Below are positions 5,951-10,294 of a stretch of DNA of 10,294 nucleotides, in pieces. Source of the DNA: Candidatus Sulfotelmatobacter sp. (GTDB taxonomy: Bacteria; Acidobacteriota; Terriglobia; Terriglobales; SbA1); contig JASLEQ010000266.1 in NCBI GenBank assembly GCA_030151135.1, positions 1 through 10,294 on the forward strand, read 5' to 3'. The notes beneath the pieces are model-generated. The model was not told the DNA's origin. It saw only the letters and a list, made by a program, of their open reading frames with translations, and did no database searches. The position numbers and the translations under genes were made by a program. Numbering within the stretch: position 1 is the stretch's first letter; each line of letters starts with the position of its first letter.

Positions 5951-5996
5951 CCCGGCATTGAAACGCCGGGCTATTCTCGGTAGTCCCCTCCGGGAC
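5951..5996. repeat. Hairpin repeat of the GC-TGAA-GC family plus adjacent small hairpin
   Basis: CCCGGC (5951-5956) and GCCGGG (5965-5970) form a stem around ATTGAAAC, followed by CTATTCTC. GTCCC-CTCC-GGGAC (5983-5996) is a second stem. The TGAA loop flanked by GC-ending arms resembles the two hairpins at 8066-8079 and 8101-8118. Confidence 0.55.
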
Positions 5997-6091
5997 CGGT
6001 TTGGCCTTGCATTGCGAGACCCCGAGGATGCTATCAACACAACGACTACGAAACTTCTCGAGCTATCACACGATTGCTTCGCTCGCGGGCC

Positions 6092-6105
6092 GGACGAAGG
6101 CGTCC
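6092..6105. repeat. Hairpin repeat, GGACG-AAGG-CGTCC family
   Basis: A 5-bp stem with an AAGG loop, followed by ATCACTACAC. Related to the longer hairpin at 638-659. The gap from dnaN to mscL (5865-6214) holds only the terminator, these hairpins and a CCCGG/CCGGG pair at 6140-6157; I see no credible gene in it. Confidence 0.5.
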
Positions 6106-6214
6106 ATCACTACACAGGCAAAAGCGGTTTGTGGCTTGGCCCGGCGGGACTTCCGGGCTTGACCCTGCATCCGTGGTGGCTTACAGTGGCGACACTTCAA
6201 GTTTGGAGGCACGT

Positions 6215-6631
6215 ATGCTCGACGGGTTTAAGAAATTTATCCTGCGTGGAAATGTTGTGGATATGGCGGTGGGCGTGGTGATTGGAGCGGCCTTCGGCGG
6301 CGTGGTCGGTTCTTTGACGAAGGGGCTGCTTACGCCATTCATTGGAGCGCTGGTGAAGTTGCCCGATTTCTCCAATCTGAAGTATGAGGTTCGGGGCAGT
6401 ATTTTTCTCATCGGCGATTTTCTCAACGCCGTCATCTCCTTTTTATTAATCGCAGCGGCGGTCTATTTCTTTGTGGTAGTGCCCGTGAACTGGCTGATGG
6501 CGCGCATGCACAAGGACGAGCCAACGGCTCCGCCGGCCACGAAGAAGTGTCCGGAGTGCCTGAGCGAGATTCCGATTGCGGCGCGGCGCTGTGCGCATTG
6601 CGCGCAGCCGGTGACGGTGATTGCGGCTTGA
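6215..6631 (+). CDS. mscL: Large-conductance mechanosensitive channel MscL with C-terminal zinc-ribbon tail
   Basis: 138 residues from ATG 6215, with GGAGG (6205-6209) 5 nt upstream. MscL is an inner-membrane pentamer that opens under membrane tension to release solutes during osmotic downshock. The N-terminal helix and TM1 (MLDGFKKFILRGNVVDMAVGVVIGAAFGGVVGSL, 1-34) match the family's RGNVVDLAVGVIIGAAFG core; TM1 runs to about 43 and TM2 from about 66 to 95. The periplasmic loop (44-65) is short. After the membrane region, instead of the usual helical C-terminal bundle, residues 110-133 carry two CxxC pairs (Cys112/115 and Cys126/129, 10 residues apart), a zinc-ribbon pattern on the cytoplasmic side. 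The frame is open upstream to 6074, but the ribosome-binding site and family start fix 6215. It is not obviously in an operon. Confidence 0.95.
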   Translation: MLDGFKKFILRGNVVDMAVGVVIGAAFGGVVGSLTKGLLTPFIGALVKLPDFSNLKYEVRGSIFLIGDFLNAVISFLLIAAAVYFFVVVPVNWLMARMHKDEPTAPPATKKCPECLSEIPIAARRCAHCAQPVTVIAA

Positions 6632-6659
6632 GCCCTGTGCCTCGCATCTATTCAGACTT

Positions 6660-6690
6660 CCCACTCAGGCGAAGATCAGGCTTGAGTGGG
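6660..6690. repeat. Strong inverted repeat between mscL and the secreted protein gene
   Basis: CCCACTCA (6660-6667) and TGAGTGGG (6683-6690) pair perfectly. The stem extends inward by a G-T wobble and two G-C pairs to about 11 bp with a 9-nt loop. It lies 29 bp after the mscL stop. No T-run follows, so it may be a transcript-end stabiliser or a dispersed repeat rather than a full terminator. Confidence 0.6.
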
Positions 6691-6721
6691 CCCGCCAGTC
6701 TCCTCACGTAGAATTGAGGAG

Positions 6722-7465
6722 ATGAGATTCCTCCGCACGACGGTCGTTCTCGGTTTGCTTGTCGCTCCATCGTACGCAGCTCCGGCTTTTGCTCAGGATG
6801 CGGGGCAGAAGGATTCCGGCTCCCCGTCGAGCTCTTCCCGAGACAAGAAATCTCCCAAGCCATCCGCTAAGCCTGCGATTGAGGATGGAAAGGTCTCTGG
6901 TAGCGTTTATCGCAATGCCTCTCTTGGGCTGACCTGTCAAATTCCCGCTGGCTGGGTATTGCGGACTGCGGAAATGAATGCTCGGGAAGTTCCCGACGAG
7001 CCCTCCGACGAAAACCCCCACGTCTCCCAAAATCAGGGAGACACGGGGCATCCCTCCTCCGAGGCTTCAAGGCAGAGGAACGCAGAGGATTCTGGTCGCG
7101 TTCTGTTGGCGGCGTTTTCACGGCCTCCGGAGGCGCAGGGGCAGGATGTGAATTCTTCGATTGTGATTGCGGCGGAACCGTTGACGGTTTATCCGGGGCT
7201 GAAAGAAGCGGTGCAGTATGTAGGGCCGCTGGCCGAAATTGCGAAGGCGCAGGGATTCGAGCAGGACGAGGATCCGAACGAGGTGGCGATCGGGGCGAAG
7301 ACGCTGGTGCAGGTGGATTTTCATAAAGATGTCGGATCGCGCGTGATGCATCAGTCGAGCTTGATCTTTCTGGCGCGCGGATATGCGGTGTCGATTACCG
7401 CGATCGCCGGGACCGACGATGAAGTTGGGGACCTGGTGGATGGGATTTCGTTTAGCTCGAAGTAA
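6722..7465 (+). CDS. Secreted protein of unknown function with an internal repeat-derived segment
   Basis: 247 residues from ATG 6722. GTG at 6686 would add 12 residues, but the start MRFLRTTVVLGLLVAPSYAAPAFA is a typical signal peptide with likely cleavage after AFA (about residue 24), so I use 6722; GAGGAG lies directly before it. Residues 25-55 are a Ser/Lys/Pro-rich linker. The body begins at about 60 with SGSVYRNASLGLTCQIPAGWVLRTAEM and resumes at about 126 with VLLAAFSRPPEAQGQDVNSSIVIAAE, ending with SLIFLARGYAVSITAIAGTDDEVGDLVDGISF. This body resembles an uncharacterised family I recall from acidobacteria; no activity is known to me. Residues 87-125 are polar, low-complexity, and coded in part by a dispersed hairpin repeat (7017-7054) and a GCAGAGGA repeat. 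Predicted location is periplasm or outside. Confidence 0.85.
   Translation: MRFLRTTVVLGLLVAPSYAAPAFAQDAGQKDSGSPSSSSRDKKSPKPSAKPAIEDGKVSGSVYRNASLGLTCQIPAGWVLRTAEMNAREVPDEPSDENPHVSQNQGDTGHPSSEASRQRNAEDSGRVLLAAFSRPPEAQGQDVNSSIVIAAEPLTVYPGLKEAVQYVGPLAEIAKAQGFEQDEDPNEVAIGAKTLVQVDFHKDVGSRVMHQSSLIFLARGYAVSITAIAGTDDEVGDLVDGISFSSK
7017..7054. repeat. 38-bp hairpin repeat, copy 2, inside a coding frame
   Basis: CCCACGTCTCCC (7017-7028) and GGGAGAC followed by ACGGGG (7036-7048) form the same structure as copy 1 at 4633-4670. 32 of 38 bases match. The changed stem position (G to C on the 5-prime arm, C to G on the 3-prime arm) keeps pairing. It codes for residues 99-111 of the secreted protein. Confidence 0.75.
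7071..7089. repeat. Direct repeat GCAGAGGA x2 inside the same gene
   Basis: GCAGAGGA at 7072-7079 and 7082-7089, separated by AC. It lies 17 bp after hairpin copy 2 and appears to be part of the same intruding segment. Confidence 0.5.
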
Positions 7466-7475
7466 CTTTCTTTTC

Positions 7476-7501
7476 CGCGGATTCACGCGGATCTCGCGGA
7501 T
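7476..7501 (+). repeat. Triple CGCGGAT direct repeat after the secreted protein gene
   Basis: CGCGGAT at 7476-7482, 7486-7492 and 7495-7501 (9- to 10-bp period), starting 10 bp after the stop codon. It is part of the repeat-filled gap 7466-7643. Confidence 0.55.
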
Positions 7502-7594
7502 GACGGTAATAAAAACAGAGGTCGGTTACGCAGGTCGGGACTTCTTCATTCGCCTGGGGCAGGCTCATCGACGGCGTGGCAGCCCCTTCGTCAG

Positions 7595-7621
7595 GTCATC
7601 TTCGCTCCGGATGACATTTTT
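7595..7621 (+). terminator. Probable intrinsic terminator built from a GGATGACA repeat (copy b)
   Basis: GTCATC (7595-7600) pairs with GATGAC (7610-7615) around TTCGCTCCG, followed by ATTTTTCT. The 3-prime arm is the GGATGACA core of the dispersed repeat. It would end the rightward transcript of the secreted protein before the convergent osmC. Confidence 0.5.
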
Positions 7622-7643
7622 CTAGTGCCAACAACGGGGAAAG

Positions 7644-8054
7644 CTACGTCGTCAGCGCCTGCTCTTTAATTTCGATGGCGATTTTTGGCGGGTGCAGAAG
7701 CGTGTTGTGGATGAGGCAGTGGTGGACGGCGCGTTCGATGCCAGCGCGGTGCTGGTCGGTGAGATCGAGCGGAGTTTCAATCTCGATGCGGAAATTGTCG
7801 ATGCGGGCGACCGGCTCTTTTACTTTGTCGGCCGTGATGCGGACGCGTGTGCCTTTGGTGGCTAATTTGAATTTGCGCAGGTATTGCGCGGCGTAGAAGG
7901 CAGCGCAGGAGCCGAGCGAGGCGAGCAGGAGTTCGGGAGGCGTCATGCCCTCGTCGAAGCCTCCGTTCTCAGGGGGCTGATCGCAGGCGATGGTGTGCTG
8001 ACGCGATTTGATTTCGAATTGGACTGCGCCGAGATGTTCGATCGTGACTTCCAT
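7644..8054 (-). CDS. OsmC/Ohr-family peroxiredoxin-like protein
   Basis: 136 residues, normal for the family, starting at ATG 8052-8054 with GGAGG 6 nt upstream (plus 8061-8065). OsmC/Ohr proteins reduce organic hydroperoxides with a reactive cysteine pair, in the cytoplasm, as a homodimer. Both cysteines are present: Cys50 in TPPELLLASLGSCAAFYA and Cys113 in AVHHCLIHNTLL. The general form (residues 38-56 as the long central helix) fits the OsmC-like, YhfA-type subgroup more than Ohr proper, so the substrate is uncertain. It faces the secreted protein gene convergently and lies downstream of the sigma factor gene in the same direction, with a 112-bp gap of hairpin repeats between them. A shared stress response is possible but unproven. 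Confidence 0.9.
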   Translation of the reverse strand: MEVTIEHLGAVQFEIKSRQHTIACDQPPENGGFDEGMTPPELLLASLGSCAAFYAAQYLRKFKLATKGTRVRITADKVKEPVARIDNFRIEIETPLDLTDQHRAGIERAVHHCLIHNTLLHPPKIAIEIKEQALTT

Positions 8055-8065
8055 GATGGCCCTCC

Positions 8066-8079
8066 GGGGCTGAAGCCCC
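8066..8079. repeat. Hairpin repeat GGGGCT-GA-AGCCCC abutting the osmC ribosome-binding site
   Basis: Perfect 6-bp inverted arms. In the osmC direction it ends exactly one base before the GGAGG at plus 8061-8065, so the stem sits at the edge of the ribosome-binding site. Same TGAA-loop family as 5951-5970 and 8101-8118. Confidence 0.6.
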
Positions 8080-8100
8080 TGTCAATTTCGTGTTCCTGAC

Positions 8101-8118
8101 GCGGCGCTGAAGCGCCGC
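8101..8118. repeat. Hairpin repeat GCGGCGCT-GA-AGCGCCGC
   Basis: Perfect 8-bp inverted arms with the same GCTGAAGC centre as the hairpin 22 bp to the left. It lies downstream of the sigma factor gene in its reading direction and has no T-run. Confidence 0.65.
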
Positions 8119-8166
8119 CCTTCCACGGTCGCGCGCACTTTTCCCCACGCGGGTTCGTCTTTCGTG

Positions 8167-8712
8167 CTAACGGGCAGTTCCACAGTTCTCCGCAAGCACG
8201 GCATCGAGGTTGTCGCGGACCAGGGCGCGGGCGCGGTGCAGCCGCGATTTCATAGCCGCGCGAGAGATGCCGAGTTGCTGCGCGACGGCATCTCCGGGGT
8301 GATCTTCAATGTCCCGCAAGGTGTACACAGCGCGATATTCCGGCGGGAGCGATGCGACTGCGTCCTCGAGGAATTGCTTCATTTGCCGGCGGGCCAGCTG
8401 CAATTCCGGTGTGGGATCCGGACCGGCGATCTCGCGGCCCTCGTCTTCCAGCGCGGAAAGTTGAAGCAAGGGCAGCAAGGCTTCCCGCTCTTTGAGTTGC
8501 CAGCAGACCCGCTTGGCGATTTGCGTGAGCCAGGCGCGGAAGGCGGCAGAGTCCCGGAGTTGGTCGAGGTGACGGGAGGCTTTCAGCAGAGCTTCAATCA
8601 GGACGTCTTCCGCGTCCTCGCGATTGCCGCAGGCGCGAATGAGCTGCCGATAAACGACGTCTTTGTGCTGGCGCGTGAGGGCGTCGAAGTTGTGCGGAAC
8701 GGTGTCGGCCAT
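8167..8712 (-). CDS. ECF-type RNA polymerase sigma factor
   Basis: 181 residues from ATG 8710-8712. The frame is open further upstream to 8880, but that part is a dispersed repeat (8805-8845), so the start is placed after it. Region 2 is at residues 10-75, with QHKDVVYRQLIRACGNREDAEDVLIEALLKA (promoter -10 recognition and core binding) and AFRAWLTQIAKRVCWQLKER. Residues 78-112 are a linker. Region 4 is at 115-170, with LPPEYRAVYTLRDIEDHPGDAVAQQLGISRAAMKSRLHRARALV; the helix-turn-helix at about 141-163 reads the -35 element. No anti-sigma gene or zinc-binding anti-sigma motif is visible next to it. The 164-bp gap to the upstream rhodanese argues against tight co-transcription. The regulon is unknown; osmC downstream is a possible member. 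Confidence 0.9.
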   Translation of the reverse strand: MADTVPHNFDALTRQHKDVVYRQLIRACGNREDAEDVLIEALLKASRHLDQLRDSAAFRAWLTQIAKRVCWQLKEREALLPLLQLSALEDEGREIAGPDPTPELQLARRQMKQFLEDAVASLPPEYRAVYTLRDIEDHPGDAVAQQLGISRAAMKSRLHRARALVRDNLDAVLAENCGTAR

Positions 8713-8804
8713 AAGTCCATGCTGGCAGCCTTGACGCGGAATCTCTGTGTCTGGAATCACCGCCCGATGACGAACAGCGCGAGTCGATAACGCTGCACGC
8801 GAGA

Positions 8805-8845
8805 TCCTGCGCTCCGCATGAAGAGCGGCTCCGCTCAGGATGACG
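8805..8845. repeat. Dispersed GGATGACA-type repeat (copy c)
   Basis: GAGCGG-CT-CCGCTC (8823-8836) forms a small hairpin followed by GGATGACG (8838-8845). It fills part of the 164-bp gap between the rhodanese and sigma factor genes. Confidence 0.5.
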
Positions 8846-8876
8846 CCCTCGAGGTGAGTCTCTGGTGTTGGAGAAA

Positions 8877-9428
8877 TCACAACGCACTCTTCGAGGGTTC
8901 AGCAGGGCGAGTGCTGATATCACAATAGCTTCGGCGGTTCCAAGGCATGCGCTGGAGGAATTCGGCCATGGGACAGAGATCGGTGAGGCCAGCGAAAGTG
9001 AGTCCGAGGCCGACGAAGGCCGCCAGAAAAAGCCAACGCAGGTTCACGGTCAGAGCAAGCGTGACGGCGGTCAGTACGATAATCCCCGCGCCGAGGCGGA
9101 CTTGGCGTTCGAGCGACCAGCGCGTCTTCACGGTCTTTACTACCGGGAAGCCTTGTTGCATCCAGGCAGCGGTGCCGCCTTCGAGGATGTTGAGGTCGAG
9201 GCTGCACGGGCCGAGAATGTCGGCGGTCATCTGTGCGCGCTTGCCCATCTGGCAGATGAGGATGATCGCGCCGCGGCTGAGGTCGGCGAGACGGGACTCG
9301 ATCTGGTCCATGGGGATGTTGATCGCGCCGGCAATGTGCCCTGCCGCGAACTCGGACGGGGAGCGCACGTCGACGAGCTGGGCGTCGGGCTTGTTTCTGA
9401 GATCTGCGGCCGTGATGATCGGGGTCAA
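8877..9428 (-). CDS. Membrane-anchored rhodanese (YgaP-like, rhodanese plus two-helix domain)
   Basis: 183 residues from a TTG start at 9426-9428. It is chosen because AGGAGG (plus 9434-9439) lies 5 nt upstream and the rhodanese fold begins at once (MTPIITAADLRNKPDAQLVDVRSPSEFAAGHIAGAINIPM). Residues 1-97 are a single rhodanese domain. The active-site loop is CQMGKRA, with Cys59 as the persulfide-carrying residue. Residues 104-158 form the DUF2892-type membrane part: WSLERQVRLGAG, helices at about 110-128 and 132-148, then GLTDLCPMAEFLQRMPWN with a conserved Cys152. E. coli YgaP has this architecture and is an inner-membrane sulfurtransferase. Likely role: sulfane-sulfur transfer at the cytoplasmic face of the membrane. 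The tail after 170 is polar and variable. It reads in the same direction as the sigma factor gene. Confidence 0.93.
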   Translation of the reverse strand: MTPIITAADLRNKPDAQLVDVRSPSEFAAGHIAGAINIPMDQIESRLADLSRGAIILICQMGKRAQMTADILGPCSLDLNILEGGTAAWMQQGFPVVKTVKTRWSLERQVRLGAGIIVLTAVTLALTVNLRWLFLAAFVGLGLTFAGLTDLCPMAEFLQRMPWNRRSYCDISTRPAEPSKSAL

Positions 9429-9432
9429 AAGT

Positions 9433-9450
9433 TCCTCCTATAGGGGAGGA
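9433..9450 (-). promoter_or_regulatory. Ribosome-binding-site hairpin of the rhodanese gene
   Basis: In the rhodanese transcript, TCCTCC-CCTATA-GGAGGA forms a perfect 6-bp stem whose 3-prime arm is the Shine-Dalgarno sequence. The start codon is TTG, 4 nt after the stem. The site therefore combines a perfect ribosome-binding site, a weak start codon and an anti-Shine-Dalgarno arm. Confidence 0.55.
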
Positions 9451-9575
9451 GCGGTGGATGGGGGAAAAGGATTCAGGGCCGAGATCACATTTTTGGCCCG
9501 GAACTGGCCGACGTACGCAGATATTAAGATAGAAGCCGAGAGCGGAGGTGCGGTAGGGATCCCTTCGGCATTCGC

Positions 9576-9641
9576 CTCAGGGCGGGCTCTTCGACTGCGC
9601 CCTGAGTCGCTTCGCTCTTTAGGGCTCCGCTAAGGATGACA
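9576..9641. repeat. Hairpin and GGATGACA-type repeat (copy d) between rhodanese and HAD genes
   Basis: CTCAGGGCG (9576-9584) and CGCCCTGAG (9598-9606) are perfect 9-bp arms around a 13-nt loop. They are followed by TCGCTTCGCTC and GGCTCCGCT, and then GGATGACA at 9634-9641. The remainder of the 241-bp divergent gap shows no convincing promoter. Confidence 0.6.
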
Positions 9642-9669
9642 TCTTAATTTTCGATTTGATGGATTGGGG

Positions 9670-10275
9670 ATGAAACTGAAAATTCCGGATAGGAAATTTG
9701 GGGCTTATCTTTTCGATTGCGACGGCACCGTCGCCGATTCGATGCCGCTGCATTATGTCGCCTGGAGCAAGGCTTTGGGCGAGTGGTCGTGCCAGTTCGA
9801 GGAGCAATATTTCTATTCTCTGGGCGGAATGCCCGTGCGCGACATCATTGCGACCCTGAATCAGAAGCACGGACTGTGCATGCCGGTGGATGACGTCGCG
9901 CATCGGAAGGAGAGCTTGTATTACGAATTGCTGCCGCAGCTCAAGGCTGTCCCGGAAGTGCTGGAACATGTGGAAGACGCGCACGGACGGATTCCATGCG
10001 CGGTTGTGTCGGGCAGCACGCGGGAGTCAGTGGTGGCGTCGTTGCAAGTGCTGAACCTGAGCGATCGCTTCCAGACGCTGGTGTGCGCGGGTGACTACCA
10101 GCGAGGCAAGCCCGATCCGGAGGCGTTTCTGATGGCCGCCGAGAGACTCGGCGTGAAGCCGGGCGACTGCCTGGTGTTTGAAGATACCGACATGGGGATT
10201 GAGGCGGCGAACGCGGCGGGGATGGCGTCGGTGAAGGTGGCGCCGCCGTGGGAGCGAGGGGTGGGGAAGGTGTGA
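9670..10275 (+). CDS. HAD-superfamily sugar-phosphate phosphatase/phosphoglucomutase (YqaB-like)
   Basis: 201 residues from ATG 9670 (a TTG at 9664 is in frame but weaker; GGA at 9661-9663 serves as a modest ribosome-binding site). All four HAD motifs are present: I, FDCDGTVADS with the nucleophile Asp16 and acid/base Asp18; II, VSGST with Ser114; III, GKPDPEAF with Lys147; IV, FEDTDMGIEAANAAGM with Glu171/Asp172. The helical cap lies between motifs I and II (about 25-95). Layout and the end NLSDRFQTLVCAGDYQRGKPDPEAFL fit the beta-phosphoglucomutase/YqaB group; YqaB of E. coli acts on fructose-1-phosphate. The substrate cannot be read from sequence. It is cytoplasmic. Transcribed divergently from the rhodanese; its 3-prime neighbour is beyond the window. 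Confidence 0.92.
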   Translation: MKLKIPDRKFGAYLFDCDGTVADSMPLHYVAWSKALGEWSCQFEEQYFYSLGGMPVRDIIATLNQKHGLCMPVDDVAHRKESLYYELLPQLKAVPEVLEHVEDAHGRIPCAVVSGSTRESVVASLQVLNLSDRFQTLVCAGDYQRGKPDPEAFLMAAERLGVKPGDCLVFEDTDMGIEAANAAGMASVKVAPPWERGVGKV

Positions 10276-10294
10276 TGGTGCTTCCATGTCCTCG

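Noticed and set aside
6140..6157. CCCGG/CCGGG pair as a terminator or operator before mscL
   Set aside because: Short stem, 8-nt loop, no T-run, and GC-rich surroundings make chance likely.
6074..6214. N-terminal extension of mscL
   Set aside because: It consists of repeat-derived sequence; the GGAGG and the conserved MscL N-terminus fix the start at 6215.
5937..6281. Open frame in the dnaN-mscL gap
   Set aside because: It runs through hairpin repeats and the start of mscL in another frame; no ribosome-binding site or family signal.
8164..8790. 208-codon plus-strand open frame opposite the sigma factor
   Set aside because: Antisense shadow of a gene with clear sigma-2 and sigma-4 regions on the other strand.
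8713..8880. N-terminal extension of the sigma factor
   Set aside because: It is coded by a dispersed repeat, and sigma region 2 begins right after the ATG at 8712.
8865..9633. Long plus-strand open frames opposite the rhodanese
   Set aside because: Antisense shadows in GC-rich DNA; the minus strand has the CQMGKRA active site and two membrane helices.

Overview
The window looks like a chromosomal replication-origin neighbourhood of an acidobacterium, most likely class Terriglobia. This rests on the wording of the DnaA, DnaN, OsmC and secreted-lipoprotein-like proteins, the high GC content, and several families of short hairpin repeats that I associate with that group. The taxonomic call is recognition from memory, not a search.

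Left part (1-1777): the start of parA (reading leftward, cut by the window edge), a 540-bp gap with four near-identical 16-bp inverted repeats that resemble parS but have a divergent centre, and rsmG (leftward). This is the rsmG-parA-(parB) segregation and ribosome-modification arrangement often found by bacterial origins. A GbsR/MarR-type regulator (1778-2296) reads rightward.

Centre (2297-5864): a repeat-rich leader with two good DnaA boxes, three AT-rich GAATTTT elements and candidate promoters leads into dnaA. A 369-bp spacer with further DnaA-box-like sites and a hairpin repeat follows, then dnaN and a clear intrinsic terminator. The boxes on both sides of dnaA suggest a bipartite oriC. 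recF does not follow dnaN.

Right part (5865-10294): accessory and stress genes. These are mscL with an unusual C-terminal four-cysteine zinc-ribbon tail, a secreted protein of unknown function that has a dispersed hairpin repeat inside its coding frame, osmC (leftward), an ECF-type sigma factor (leftward), a membrane-anchored rhodanese (leftward, TTG start, ribosome-binding site inside a hairpin), and a HAD phosphatase of the YqaB/beta-phosphoglucomutase type (rightward). Most gaps hold short hairpin repeats of at least four families. No tRNA, rRNA, CRISPR array or transposase was seen.

The points most worth following up are the divergent parS-like cluster, the hairpin repeat with a compensatory base change (one copy lies inside a gene), the DnaA boxes with AT-rich repeats taken together with an altered DnaA recognition motif, the zinc-ribbon MscL, and the sequestered ribosome-binding site of the rhodanese.
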